Below the pieces are notes generated by a model. The model worked only from the letters and a program-made list of their open reading frames with translations, did not search any database and was not told where the DNA came from. Positions 46,415 to 58,553 of a DNA stretch of 64,000 nt are shown here, one piece after another; position 1 is the first letter of the stretch; every line of letters starts with the position of its first letter. The translations under genes were made by a program, and so were the position numbers. The DNA is taken from positions 10,026,001-10,090,000 of the forward strand of contig NC_047070.1 in assembly GCF_902459465.1 (NCBI RefSeq). Direction: 5' to 3'. This stretch comes from Asterias rubens (lineage: Eukaryota > Echinodermata > Asteroidea > Forcipulatida > Asteriidae).

Positions 46415-46900
46415 GTGCAGCTGCTAAGGTGAACAATTGTGCACTTTGTGGTAAAAGCATGAAATTTGCTATGATGGTTGGTATTGGGCTAATAATCAAT
46501 TTTAGACTTGGACCCACCTTGGGTCTCTCCTATTTGGGGGCGGAGCCTCATTTGCATAAAAAGGGGGGTCTTTGGTATAAATATTGGGCAAAATCATACT
46601 TAGAATAATTTTTTTTGTTCTTTTGACCAGAAATATAAACTTGAAAATCATAATTATAAGTTAGAACATAAATTAGTAAAAAAAAAATGCCCTTTTGTGG
46701 GCGGAGTTTCAATATTTCTAAAAGTGGGCGTTTTTAAAACAAAGTGTTATCTTTAGTGAACTATTACTGTTTTTTAATTGTTTTTTTTAAGCTGATTTAT
46801 GTTATTTGAATAGAAATACTATAAAAGAATACATTTTTTCCATGAGTTTAAATAGTTTCTTTATTTATCCCCTCTTTTGTGGGCGGGGCCAGAGTAGTAA
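46415..46900 (+). repeat. Repeat R3, plus-strand copy
   Basis: Starts GTGCAGCTGCTAAGG, GTGCACTTTGTGGTAAAAGC, then AGACTTGGACCCACCTTGGG. A series of GTGGGCGGAG-containing repeats separated by AT-rich sequence follows. The same order is found reversed at 50060-50725. Confidence 0.8.
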
Positions 46901-47690
46901 ACGAGGGTTCGCTAAATTACACATGTGTAATACAGCCAAGAATGCACAAGCAGCCAACAATCTCATCAACAATACAGGAATAAAAGTATGTCCTGGGCCG
47001 GCAAAATCTGATACATGTACATACATGTACTGTAAAATCGTCGGTTATGTATACTATGGCTATGGCAAACTCAAGCTCTCAAATCACGCCATTATACCCA
47101 CACAGTGTGATCTGGCATCATGCCATGCAGGCCAGAACAATAAGTAAAATTTATAGTAGCAGTTTTTTTTTTCAATTTTGAGAAAGGTTTTCAGTTAAAC
47201 ATATGGCGAAGAATCCACTCATGCAGTGTAGTTATTCGGTTGAGATGTGTTGGAATGATCACTGAGCTGTAGCATACATGTCGGAATACTGAAATAGGTA
47301 ACATGTACAGGGAAAAGGAAAAGTGGTGAGTTGGTATTTGATGAGGCCATTAGAGAGGCCATTGAAATCTACCAGTACGACCCAAGTTAATGGGGGTTTA
47401 GGAAATGTGCTGTGGATAGAGGGTCGATATCCATTGGTCAGGAAGAGTAGGAGCCAAATGTCACTTAGGTGGAGGCTGATGTTTTGAAGAAGGGTGTCCT
47501 GCTGGTAACTGCAATGTCCTCTAATGCATTCGCGGTGCCAAGGCTTCTTGTTCTTCTTATCGTGTCCACACACACTATATATTATGTTTCAGCCAGAACT
47601 GGACACAGTTCCTAGCAAGATCGTTGTACTCTGCAAAGTCCTCTGTTCTGTATTCCTGCTCCATAGTTTGTGGCTCTGTCTTACATATGC
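46901..47690. other. Unassigned interior of the R3 pair
   Basis: No recognised gene or repeat. Open frames here (about 46806-47147 plus, 47259-47573 minus) lack family resemblance, splice support or codon bias that I can point to. Confidence 0.4.
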
Positions 47691-47694
47691 AGGT

Positions 47695-48375
47695 AACGTC
47701 TTCAGAGTCTAGATATCCCCACTTCTTGAGAGACACGTTGCACCGGCCAGTTGATGTTCCAAGTCTGTTGAGGGACTTCTATTCAGCCCAACCTGAGTCA
47801 GCATCAGGGGGGAGTTCTTCCGAAGCACGTATGTCAATGGATGTTCTAGGTGGAAGTTTACCAAGTCTCTCATGTCACATGGCAGTTCGAAGAGCCCCGG
47901 CTTCTGCACTTGGTTTGATTTTGTTGAGGAAGCTTTTCCTGGAACGAGTCTATTCTTAGCAGGTGTGTGGCTGAATGGAGGGTTTCGCTCGTGGTCTGGC
48001 TATACCAGAAAGTTTGTACAGGCTATCAGTTGGTGTTGGTCTGAGGCATCCAGTGATGAGTCGGCATGTAGCATTGATGGCTGGATCAATCTTCTTAGCG
48101 AGGGTAGATCTTTCCCAGACTGGGCACGCATACTCTGCAGATGAAAAACAAAGGGCTGAGGCTGTTGATCGAAGAGTGTCTGGGCTGGCACTCCATCTTG
48201 TTCCAGTAAGTTTGCTGACAATGTTGTTTCTTGCACAGACTTTGGCTTTGGTCTTCGCAACATGGGTCTTAAAGGAGAGGCAGCAGTCTTGGGTGACACC
48301 TAGATACACTGTAGGGTCACAGTTTTCAAGAAGAGCCCGAGACCAGGAGACGTTCAGTTGGCATTTGGCTTCTCG
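47695..48375 (-). pseudogene. LINE reverse-transcriptase remnant
   Basis: The minus-strand reading includes VYLGVTQDCCLSFKTHVAKT, RNNIVSKLTGTRWSASPDTL, SAEYACPVWERST, NATCRLITGCLRPTPTDSLY and, further down in another frame, LNRLGTSTGRCNVSLKKWGY. These are typical of the C-terminal third of non-LTR retrotransposon polymerases (YLGVxLDxxLSF, L..T.WGA....LR, AEYxxPVW). Stops and a frame change near 47960-47980 show it is dead. The catalytic core is absent. Confidence 0.85.
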
Positions 48376-48675
48376 ATTACAAAGATAAAAGGCTGAATGA
48401 GAGTGATGACCTCTGCAGCACTATAGTCAATTCGGTAGTCGGTTAAAGAATCCCTCGTTTTATGATGAAGTTTCTTGTGAGCGGAGGGTATATTGGCCTT
48501 ATGCCTGCTTGATGGAATATACACGGAAGAAAGTGAGTAGTGGTATATGGTTGACCTTGGGTATGGGAACATATAGTTAAGTTTGGGGCGGCTTGGTGGT
48601 GTTAATCTGGTTGAAACTGTAGCTGTCCATACCATTGCGGTGACCCTACAATTGCCTTTAAAACTCCTCCACAGA

Positions 48676-49160
48676 AGGTGACTGTCAAAATTGGGACCAG
48701 AAACAATATGATCCACAATCTCACTGGTAAATTCTTGGTAGCAAATGCCGAAACACTTTGCTCATCGGCGCTAGCTATCTGCCACTGGGGGCTGAGTATT
48801 GTGATCCAGTTTGGAGAAACTCTCAAGCCTACTCGATATTCAATTGAACAGCACCATGAGGACCATCGCTGGTGCTGTTAGCTGCACAAAGACTGATTGG
48901 CTACCAGTCCTGAGTAAGGCAAATTTCCCTATTCAGATGATCAAAAGAGAGTGTGCCATATCAGTGATGGTTCTCTAACGCTAAAGCACAAGAGCGGCGC
49001 ACGCAGTGGCAAGGTCCAGACGGCACAAGTTCCTGATGAAAAAGGATCGCACCATCCAGTTCCCGGGGATAGACCTTCCCAATGGTAAAATGTACCTCCT
49101 GAACCGGTTCCGCACTATTAAACTCGTCACTCCAACTAGCCAATTCTCTTCACTCTGACT
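48676..49160 (+). pseudogene. Second LINE reverse-transcriptase remnant, opposite orientation
   Basis: The plus-strand reading TVKIGTRNNMIHNLTGKFLV, ANAETLCSSALAICHWGLS, then in shifted frames LNSTMRTIAGAV and KTDWLPVLS, aligns in order with the same polymerase region as 47695-48375 but is clearly diverged from it. Ends near LLNRFRTIKLV. Frameshifted and truncated. Confidence 0.75.
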
Positions 49161-49169
49161 CAATTAATC

Positions 49170-49432
49170 AACTGCAGAGACAGCAAAGGTCAGTCGCACC
49201 GATCTCCTGTGTCCACGTCCTATAGAGCTTTGTGGTCGATTTCACTAGGCCAGGCAGTTGTTTACCCCAAGATGATCTTGGACGGCCTCTGGATATTTTC
49301 CAGCCAGGAGCTGGTGCTAGGCCTCCCCTGGAGTTGCTGGCGATGCAAAGAGCGTTTTTAGCTGGGGTGTTGTCAGCCAGGCGAGCGACATGACAAAAGA
49401 AAGCAGAACGGCGGCATTGAGTCACTCAGACT
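49170..49432 (-). pseudogene. Third LINE fragment (extreme C-terminus)
   Basis: The minus-strand frame RRSAFFCHVARLADNTPAKN, GWKISRGRPRSSWGKQL and LYRTWTQEIGATDL matches the LFGHVARLxDxxPA...W.R.RGRPR..W tail of non-LTR retrotransposon polymerases, the segment that follows the region seen at 37.5-38.2 kb. Only this tail remains. Confidence 0.8.
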
Positions 49433-50059
49433 GGCAAACCCACAACTCCAACAGACCAACTCACAACTCCGACAAAGGCTATCCTGTCCTATATATTGAA
49501 CACCATAGACACAAGTTGTAGGAACCGTGAACAAGAGGGTGTGTTTAGATGCTAGGGTAATGAAAGAAGAACTGGTGTACAACGGTCAATGTTGGTTATT
49601 TTTCATTGGAAACTGTGGTGGAGGGTGTTGTCTTGTTTCTTTGTGGTGGGGATCAGGCATAGACAGCTATTGCCAGACTGCCCTTGTCCCATGGTGAACA
49701 CGGTGAACTTGATGCTTGGGTGTTGCTGGTTGAGGTATCTGTATAGCATTTTGGGGGCTGATGGGTAGAGTCGGGCCACATCATCAGTTCGAATGAGCTC
49801 TTGTGGGAATTTGGAGAGGCACAAACTGTATAAGAATACTCAACATTAAGGCATCACTGCTGGTTCGATTTGTTTAGCACCCAATCGTTTACTCTCAAGA
49901 GGGAGCAAAGAAGTGCTGTGAGTAAATTGTAAACGCTGTTACTGCAAACAACTATGTAGTGCATACTGAAAATGTAGAAATATTGTAATTAAATGTCTAT
50001 ACATGTATTTACACGGTTTTGCATGTATCAGTACAACAATCAAGGGGCTAGAATGGCAT
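49433..50059. other. Unassigned stretch between LINE debris and repeat R3
   Basis: No supported gene. A 73-codon minus frame (49603-49824) has no recognisable features. Confidence 0.4.
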
Positions 50060-50725
50060 GTTTTATTTTATCCCCACTTTAAAAAAATGTGACTCCCCCC
50101 ACAAAAGGGGCAGGAATAAAGACAGTTATTAATTTTTAAATAACTGTTTTACTGTTATTATGTATTTTAGTCTAAAAGCTAAAAGAATGAGCAGAGAAAA
50201 GCAAATTTAGTCAAAATTAACATATTACATTTTTTACCCCCACTTTCTTAAAAATACGACTCCGCCCACTAAGGGGCAGAATTCAAGACAGTTATGAATT
50301 TTTAAATAATCATTAAACTGTTATCATGTATTTTAGTCTAAAAAAAATGAGCAGAGAAAAGCAAATTTAGTCAAAATTAACATTATTACATTTTTTACCC
50401 CCCTTCTTTCTTAAAAATATGACTCCGCCCACAAAATGGGCAGAATTCAAGACAGTTATTAATTTTCAAATAATTATTGAACTGTTATCATGTATTTTAG
50501 TCTAAAAAAATGAGCAGAATTGTTTTTCAAATAGTCAAAACTGACATATTAAATTTGTTACCCCCCACTTTCTTAAAATGTAGCCCCACCCCTAAAATGG
50601 GTGAGATCCAAGATGGGTCCAAGTCTTAAAATGATCTTTAGGGTGTATGTAACAACTGTAGGAAGTTTCATGCTTTTACCACAAAGTGCACAATTTGTCC
50701 ACATATGGGCCTTAGCAGCTGGACT
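50060..50725 (-). repeat. Repeat R3, minus-strand copy with ~150 bp tandem subunits
   Basis: Three to four subunits (about 50090, 50235, 50400 and 50560) each hold TTTTTACCCCCACTTTCTTA, ATATGACTCCGCCCACAAAA, AAGACAGTTATTAATTTTTA and TGTTATCATGTATTTTAGTC. The end ACCACAAAGTGCACAATTTG ... CTTAGCAGCTGGACT is the reverse complement of the start of the 46415 copy. Confidence 0.85.
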
Positions 50726-50908
50726 ACAAATGCAAAATCTCGTTTGAGTAAAATAGGATGGGGCCTACTATTTTGTTTTAATAACAAAAAATTAATGTGG
50801 AACTTTCACCAAAAGTGCAAACAAATTGTGGAACTTTGTTATAGTTGCTTTGTTTGTTGTGAAGAGTGAATATCAAGATATGTGTAAATTTAAGTGAACT
50901 TGGACCCC

Positions 50909-51218
50909 TTAAAGAAACTGGACATCTTTGGTTATTGTGAAAATTTGAACTGAATTGGTCGTCGAAGTAGCAACATAATGAAAGAAAAATCACCGCTGTT
51001 ACACGAACTCTTGTGCTTTCAGATGCTTGATTTTGAGAACTTAAAATCAAATTGGGAGTCCCGAAATAATTTGTTTGCCCATATTTTAGTGGGACATTAC
51101 TTCTTTCTCGTTACTTCAGAGGGAGCCATTTCTCACAATGTTTTAAACTATTAACAGCTCTCCGTTAACAAGTAAGTTTCTATGATAACAGTGATTACCA
51201 ATAGTGTCCAGTGCCTTT
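50909..51218 (+). mobile_element. MITE-A copy with internal deletions
   Basis: Left end TTAAAGAAACTGGACATC, right end AATAGTGTCCAGTGCC. It skips the GTCAAAGACC...CCTGTG segment near the left and part of the right half. Confidence 0.8.
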
Positions 51219-51920
51219 GGGGTCAACCTATTTTTGCAAGTGACTACCTCATCCAAACTCGCTATTAAAAGTAAAATCAATTTGTTCCATATAAAGGCTT
51301 TGTACTAGATATTTTAGTACTTTATACAATGTAACGAATGGTGGATTGTAGAATGAAACTATGGTTCTATTCTGGTTTTTCATTTAAAGATCACCAAGTG
51401 GTACTTTTTATTAAACATAGCATACAACATAAACTGAAATAATAAGATACTAATGTTGGCCCTGATCACAGCCGAAAGGAAAATTTTCTGAGACCCCTGA
51501 TGGCAAGTTGACATTTTGGGGTCCAAAAATAGGGTAAAAATGTCGATTTTGCAAGTTCTAAAAACATACTGTAGTGCATGATGCAAAAATAGCACAAGGG
51601 TGATATTTAAAGCAATACATTTTTTTCTCAAGGAAGGCCAAGGATGATACTTGTAGTGATATAAAAGGTTTTTTGAAATAATGTTGCATTTTGGTGGGGT
51701 GGAGTTGTAAATATGAGCTAAAAACCAGTTTTTCAGACCCCAAAATCGGCCTAAAATGGCAAAAAAAAACACAATGAGCCGTAACCATGGCAACGGGCTT
51801 TATATAGAATTGAAAATGCAATTTTGTTTACTTGCACCCCAAGGCCCTTCCACCCACAAAGTATACAAAAAATTCATTTTTTTACTGTGAGCAACTATGT
51901 CAATTATTTACCTGAACTGA

Positions 51921-52116
51921 CTCTTAAATTCTAAATCTGAGATCTTGAAATGAAATTCGTGAAAAATTACTTCTTTCTCGGAAACTACGTCACTTCAGAG
52001 GGAGCCGTTTCTCACAATGTTTGATACTATCAACCTCTCCCCATTGCACGTTACCAAGTGAGGTTTTATGCTGATAATTATTTTAAGTCACTACCAATAG
52101 TGTCCACTGCCTTTAA
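51921..52116 (+). mobile_element. MITE-A right half
   Basis: Runs from AAATTCTAAATCTGAGATC to AATAGTGTCCACTGCCTTTAA; left half absent. Confidence 0.85.
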
Positions 52117-52590
52117 GCAGGCCTGGATCCTATGCTGTTTGGCTTCTCACACTAATGCTCAAACGTTGACAAAATTGCACCTCCCCCTTGAAACAGTGGA
52201 AGGGACTATCCCCCACCCCACCCCCCATTTTGGAAGGGTGGAGGGCACAAACTCAAATGTTTCCCGTGTCTAGGACCATCTTTATCTTGAAACTCAAGTA
52301 TTGCACTGTATAAGACCAAACCCTGTGTCCCGTCAATGGCATCAATCATAATGTTTGAGCATTCGTGTGAGAAGCCAACTAGCATAGGGTCCAGGCCCGC
52401 TTATTAGCACGGGAAAATTCTGCATTTTAGATGCTCTGTGGTGCAATCTTTGGTCAATTTTGAGGGGGGACATTTGATATAGTGTCCCCCACCCTTCTAA
52501 AAAGTTGTGTCATCCTTAGCTCCCAGGATTAATGCCCATGGCGAGACACAGGGTTGGTCTTACACAGTGCAATACTTGGGCTTCATGATT
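52117..52590. repeat. Two interlaced inverted repeats
   Basis: Pair 1: GGCCTGGATCCTATGCTG ... GGCTTCTCACACTAATGC (52117-52170) with its inverse GCATTCGTGTGAGAAGCC ... AGCATAGGGTCCAGGCC (52350-52403). Pair 2: CTCAAGTATTGCACTGTATA ... CCCTGTGTCC (about 52285-52335) with its inverse GACACAGGGTTGGTCTTACA ... CAGTGCAATACTTGGG (about 52543-52583). The pairs overlap, so both hairpins cannot form at once. Confidence 0.8.
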
Positions 52591-53379
52591 AAGGTGGTCA
52601 AAAAGATGGGGGGGGGGGACATTTGATATTGTGCCCCCCTCCCCTTGTCACACCCCCACCCCCACCTATTTGATGCCCACCACCATTAGCAGGATTTGAA
52701 ACTTTGTATGGTGGAATTATAACTATAAGAACATTTTGCGATAACACCATGTGAGTCTCTTTTTGAGTAGTGTTGGTTCGGAAAAGAACTATTGGTTAAA
52801 GACTTATGTTTCTATTAATATACGCTGATCATCTACAGGAGAAAAATCATAAGAAAGACTGTACTTACTGTTTGTCTCGACGCTACTGCTCGTCGAAAGT
52901 ACTTCTGTAGGGTTCTCTACGCAACCTAAAATAAACGACAAATATCGGACACGTTTACATCAGCTGCTGTTAAACGAAGAAATTCAGTCTGAATGGTCTA
53001 CATGTGTAGTTGTACGTTTTGTGTGCATTTGATCACTAGGCATAGTTAATTTTTTACAGTATTACATTTGCGAACCACCAGTTCCTTAAAAGCTCAGAAA
53101 TGCCTAGTTCATTTTGATGGGTCATAATAAATAATTTGCAGAAAATACCTTACTATTTGTCTTTTTGAAGACAAATAAAGCACTTGTGTTTTAACCCATC
53201 AAAGTCTTTTGGGAAAAAAAATTACACACAAATTTCACAAGTACCTACATGTGAGGTGAAACTAAACATGGATTGGAAATCACTAACAAGGCAATTATTT
53301 TTTTAGAAACCTCTTTCATCAGTGAAAAGGGTACAAAAGAATTTAGGCATTGCATGGTGAGGTATCAATATATATTTGG

Positions 53380-53687
53380 TTTGCGGTAACACCATGTGTG
53401 TTTCTACTTGCCAGGTAGAGTTTGTTCTAAGAGAACTGTCTTTCTTTATTCTACTACCGCAAAGAGTAGATTATCAGATTTTTGGGAGACTTGTTCTTAA
53501 AAGAACTGTCCTGCTTTGTCCGGGCGGAAGGTATAGAAAATTGGCTGGGACAACTACTTTAGCTTTATAGGATCATAATTAACTGCACTACCGCGGAGTC
53601 AGTCTCTTGACGATGACTAGAGCAAGCTAGTCAAAACGTTGAGACCAATTCAAGAACTGGATAGTGATTTGGTTCCCTATTGGGCAA
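53380..53687 (+). repeat. Dispersed repeat R2, longer copy
   Basis: 53490-53687 matches 7219-7416. The preceding 100 bp (GCGGTAACACCATGTGTGTT, TTTGTTCTAAGAGAACTGTC) resembles the start of the repeat and a sequence near 52740-52795, suggesting that the family unit is longer. Confidence 0.75.
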
Positions 53688-54359
53688 ATTGGGTTTATTT
53701 TTTATGGGTCGCCTTTTTTAATTACCCCCTCTTTTTCTTTTTCATTACTTTATTGTAAATGAAGGCCACTAGCAGCTGTAATAAGGATATAACTTTGAAA
53801 TATTCTTTTGTTGCAATCCCTTTTTTACCTAAAAGTGGTCTAATTTTAATCTGTTCAATTGTTCTGGCCCTTTTTGGGCAGCTAATGCAAGTGAGTGAGA
53901 GGTGGCAGATTGGCTGGGTACAATAACGTCTGAATATAGAAGTAGATTTATTTCTCTTGTAATAAAACGGGTTTACATGGATTTGGGAAGGTTTGAATGG
54001 TCTGCTCATTCTGTTGAAGGTTCCTCAAAATTTAGCTAAAAGTTACAATGGTTACGTAAGCCTTGCTGCACATTCCTGTTGATGGTACAACAGACAGGCA
54101 AAGCCAACAGGTCACTAAAATTGCATAAGAAAAGTATGTGGCTTATTTAACTAAAAAGCTACATGATATAGATCAGCCCAAACTCGAATACCCAATGGTT
54201 CTAGAACAAACCAGTATTTTGTGGAATATTTAAATCTACACACGCGTGAAGGGCGGCTTTGGTTGAAAGAAGATTGAGCAAAATCAAACTTGTCCTTCCT
54301 TCAGCTGACATTAGGATGCGATTAAGCAAAATATCCACTCAGATACCATAAACATTATC

Positions 54360-54915
54360 TTAATAATATAATAATGGACACTTAATAAAGCGCAGGTATC
54401 CGCCGCAAGCGGCGCTCATGGCACTACTCTACAAAAGAACAACAAGCAATGAAAGTAGCAAACAACAAAATAAGAGAAATAAACTTAACAAAAAGCTTCT
54501 CTATGAAAATGCGTTTTTAAACTGTTCTTGAATGTGTTGAGTGATTTGGAGAGTTTCAGTGTCCGGGAGGGAGTTTCAAAGCTTTGGTGCTGCGCTCTGA
54601 AAACTTCTCTCCTCCCATACACATACATGTTTAGTTGTTTTTTCCTGGAGGGGTTCGTGTTTTGTAGACCGTAAGCCACGATGTCCTGGGGTGTATATCT
54701 GCACAAGATCACTTAAATATGCTAGGGCATCACCTTGTAAGATCTTGAAAATAATGAGGCACAGTTTATATTTAACCTTTGTTGGATGGGGGGAGCCAGT
54801 GCAAGCCGGCTAGCACTGGTGTGATGTGTTCCGTTTTCTTGGTGTAAGTGATCATCCTTGCTGCAATATTCTGTAATCGTTGAAGGCGAATCTTGTGTGC
54901 TTCAATGCTGTTAAG
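54360..54915 (-). pseudogene. CR1-like LINE 3' end
   Basis: The minus-strand readings LQRLQNIAARMITYTKKTEH, ITPVLAGLHWLPP, KLCLIIFKILQGDALAYLSD and LKLSKSLNTFKNSLKTHFHR follow the C-terminal order of CR1-type non-LTR polymerases (LQ.LQN.AAR...HITP.L..LHWLP....YL.DL...WNSLP...F...LKTH.F). A 3' UTR with GTAGTGCCATGAGCGCCGC and an (ATT)n-like tail (54360-54390) follows. Frameshifts separate the blocks. A 5'-truncated, inactive copy. Confidence 0.85.
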
Positions 54916-55203
54916 ACCCAATGTTGATACCACTTTAAAAGTTGTGACAGAAGAAACACCAATAGATGTGAGATAATGAAACTGATATGAGAGAAGTTTA
55001 AAGTTGAGTTGTTTATTTGCTCATGCATCCACACATTTTCTTTCAATGCCAATTTAAAACCCTGTTTTACGCTATTTATGAGGAAGGAAGTTGTCAATAT
55101 AAAATAACGTATTTCAACTTTGAAATTTAACAAAAATAAAAACCACATTAAATTTTGCTGAAAATGTCATTGTTGGCCTACTTTTGCCTTGTTTATCCAC
55201 AAT

Positions 55204-55340
55204 AGACCTTTTCACAATACCCATTGTGCAAGCGCTAACTGTTGAATGAGGTGCATATTGGTCTAGCTTGATCGCTAGCTAGACCAGCAAGCACCATGCT
55301 CTGCCTCATGCGCACGTACCGAGTATTTGCGATGAGGTCT
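55204..55340 (+). mobile_element. MITE-C copy
   Basis: Ends AGACCTTTTCACAATACCC and GAGTATTTGCGATGAGGTCT, flanked by AT (55202-55203, 55341-55342). Contains the palindrome GGTCTAGCTTGATCGCTAGC + TAGACC. Confidence 0.9.
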
Positions 55341-55475
55341 ATGGTATTTACGACAAACAACTCAATTAGCTCGATTGCGTCACACATTTTGTCAAAACTG
55401 AACCAATGTATTTTCAAAGATTGGTGAAATTCCTCTGGCGTGGATCCAAAAGATTGGATAGAGGGTGCTTATCCG

Positions 55476-55565
55476 TGCCCTAGTTAGCCATGGTTAGCCC
55501 ACCTCTGCCTCAGAAAATCAAAATCAAATAGGTTGTTGGTTCGAATCCGGCTATAGTAAATGTTT
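55476..55565 (+). repeat. tRNA-like SINE fragment
   Basis: A recognisable B-box GTTGGTTCGAATCCGGC lies downstream of a degenerate A-box region. No complete body. Confidence 0.45.
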
Positions 55566-56217
55566 CTTTGTTCCACCCAAAATTGTTCAAGCCCCCCCCC
55601 CCCCCATTACACAGTAAGTCACCATCACTCACTCCAAACGACTTCTATATATAGGTCACAGAGTACACTTAATATTGCATTTCAATAACACACAAAGCAT
55701 TATGGATTTTACTTTACAACATAACTTCTACATTTCTTCTTATATACACAATAATTGTAAACACTCTTAACAGGAATCTGAAAATCTTGTCAAACAAATT
55801 ATGTGAATTTTGGGCACATGATTCAACAATAATAATGTTTAAAAATTTCAATATTTGATTAACTCGATCACATAATTATGTGCAAATCAAAAGAAAATTA
55901 AATATACAGGAACTTGGCAGCTGATAATAATTACAATTGAACAAAATAAAATATATAAAAAACTGTAGGAACTTGTCAATATTTTCATTTCAGAAATTAA
56001 AAAGTATGTACACAAAAAATACTTAATTTCAACCAACACTTTAAAAGCTACAATCATATTTTCTTTAAAATTCTAGTTAAAAAATAAGAGACAAGTGTTA
56101 CATGAGTTTTGGCTTTTTTTCTTTGTATTAGATCCACTCAGGCGCCTTGTTTGCTCTCTCCAAAAACCAATACAATAAGCAGAAATGTTACATATGCATT
56201 ATGTTAAAGTACCATGC
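55566..56217. other. AT-rich spacer with a C tract
   Basis: A run of C at 55591-55605, then AT-rich sequence without supported features. Confidence 0.4.
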
Positions 56218-56218
56218 A

Positions 56219-56420
56219 GGGCATGCAGTCAGGTTTGCTCAGTGGTGTCTGTCCCTGCCTTTCACCTCTGTTGACCTCGGTTCGATGATAGCCGAACTGG
56301 GGCCTTGCATGTGGATTGGGTTGTTTAGTTCCTAACTGACTGCGTGGGTTTTCCATGTAGGGGTCTTCCTCCCTTGTCTAAAAATGGCATTTCTTCAATG
56401 TCTTCTCAACAAAAAACTGG
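56219..56420 (+). repeat. tRNA-derived SINE (family S3)
   Basis: A-box-like GCTCAGTGGTGTCTGTCCC, B-box CTCGGTTCGATGATAGCC, then the body GCATGTGGATTGGGTTGTTT + AGTTCCTAACTGACTGCGTG + GGTTTTCC. Widespread SINE architecture in marine invertebrates; distinct from S1 and S2 here. Confidence 0.7.
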
Positions 56421-57910
56421 TGTATAATTCCCACCATCTGTCAAGGATATGACAGAATGCTTGTTCATTTATGGAGAGTATCGCCACTAATATTGTAGCA
56501 TGCAGATTAATTCTATTCTACGATTTTTTGTTGACAATTTCACATTTGACATATCACATGTTTACAAATGATCATCAACCCTTGGCTTCCTGCAGGCACA
56601 AAGTGTACAGAGTTCATGTGAAGAAAACTAGTCACTGAGATTTGTTTAACCTTTTTTTTTTTTTAGCTAAGAGTAGGGAAGCATCTTAAAATTGATTTCA
56701 GAAATTCTTAATTTCGATACAGAGCCACAATATTGTATACAATACAGAGTAAAAGATTTCCAATGACCAATACTGCATCTTTCCTGGAGAGATTTCCACA
56801 AACTGTTCAGTTCACATTACAGGAAATCTCCATTAAAGAAAGAGACAGGAATAATACATCCTTTTTGTCTTTACCAACTCACACCTGTCATCTCAATGTA
56901 ATTCTGTTTTCAAACTGGACCCTAATCATTTAATTGGATCATGCACAAGCCAGTAGTACTGCTGACCAGCTGACCAAGAGAGATTTTCTGCTCAACCAGT
57001 AAGTTTAATGACCCAAGTAAAGACAATTTACCCACACATACATTCACTGAAAAGGATGTATAGTTTCAAATTGTTTGTTGCCAAACTCTGAATTTCTAAA
57101 GCTGTCTTGTACTGACCCTCGTCATTGTCTTTAATACAGACTGTCTTTTGCATGTCAATAAAGACTAACATTACAAACATAGCTATACCGCGAAACTGAA
57201 CATCATGGTATTTAAATGAAAAACATTAACAACGCTGCAGATTCTATATAAAAATAGTGCCAAAAGTCCATCACAAATATTCAACATTCCTTCTCCAATA
57301 TACAAATTAACACACACATGATAAATGTTCTGTCCCTTATTAATAACACTATCTTTAAAAATCTAACAATACCCATATGAATTCTTACAACTAAGATGTT
57401 TAGGCTGGATTGCTGTTGGATATAATCAGTTACTGTGTGGAGAGAAAATATGACTTCTTCCCTATAAATGATTTTGTCCAATCCTCCCTCATTATCCCTA
57501 ACCCCTTCAGATATTTCCCAGCCACCCTTGTGATTGTTAAGCAATCCAAAACCTGATTTGGGCAACAACTCCTTGAATGGATGATTAAATTTAACCCTCT
57601 CGTTTTGAAACTGTTTTGACCTAAGCCATCACTGGTGACCTTGACTTATTTGACCCCTCAAGCATGAATCATGCATTATCAAGCAACATCAAGCTTTTTT
57701 GTTTTGAATCAAACTCTATTATCATCATGATTATTTCATTTCAGAGCAAATACATGTGAACAAAATTCTTGCTTATCTAATCACTTTTCATCCAGTTTAA
57801 TAATCACTAATAATGGTAAATACATATTCAAAGTCTTGATCGTTTTTCCCTTGAAGTGTGATCTATAAACTCAGCCACTTTTTTGTACACAAACACAGAG
57901 GTGTTTTGAC
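56421..57910. other. Unassigned AT-rich stretch
   Basis: No supported exons, RNA genes or repeats. Open frames are short and lack splice context. Confidence 0.4.
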
Positions 57911-57917
57911 AGTTCCC

Positions 57918-58060
57918 ATAAAACTTTTCACAACTATTTGGTATGCGCGCGTTTGGCTTGAAATGTGGTGCGTGCTGGTCTAGCTAGCGAAGTTTGATCG
58001 CTAGGTAAGCTAGACCAGCAAGCACCTCATTCAACAATAGCGCTTGCGCAATGGGTCTAT
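57918..58060 (+). mobile_element. MITE-C copy, diverged ends
   Basis: Shares the interior GTGCGTGCTGGTCTAGCTAG ... GCTAGACCAGCAAGCACC palindrome and the flanking GCGCGCG / GCGCTTGCGCA motifs. Outer ends AAAACTTTTCACAACTATTT and AATGGGTCTAT are degraded. Confidence 0.8.
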
Positions 58061-58325
58061 CTTTCCACTTCCATTTTCAGGATTGCACAGTATCAACCTT
58101 ATGTTACCATTTCTAAGATGTCAAAGTTTCTCTTTCCTATTATTGTAAGCTGTGGACAGCGAACATAGACAAAAATATACTTTGATAATAAAATGCCCTT
58201 GTGTTTGGGCTTGAGTGCTATTTTAAAATGGCCTAACACCCAGAAAGTGCGTCTTATTAAAAAACTAGGTGCAGAATTTAAGATGTACTATTATAAATGT
58301 GTGTATGAGTTGTAGTTGTAGGCAC

Positions 58326-58553
58326 AATAGACCTATTCATTAGGCTCCGCCCACGGCGCACGTGTGAGCAAGAATGTGTGAGCCTCTCCAACGCCATTCT
58401 GCACAATTCTGCCGAGCACGCAAGCATATGTGCAAGCATGTCAGACTTTATTTGTCGGATGTTTGGTTGCGCAATGGGTTGTGATTGGTCAAAACGCAAT
58501 GGGGCGTGATTAGTCAAAACGCAATGGGGCAAAGCTTAATGGATCGGTCTATT
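58326..58553. mobile_element. MITE-D
   Basis: Terminal inverted repeats AATAGACCTATTCATTAGGC and CTTAATGGATCGGTCTATT. The interior includes a tandem pair GTGATTGGTCAAAACGCAAT / GTGATTAGTCAAAACGCAAT. The outer AGACC resembles MITE-C, so the two may share a mobilising enzyme. Confidence 0.75.

Noticed and set aside
46806-47147. 113-codon plus-strand open frame
   Set aside because: No recognisable motif; it begins in repeat R3 and has AT-rich random-like composition.
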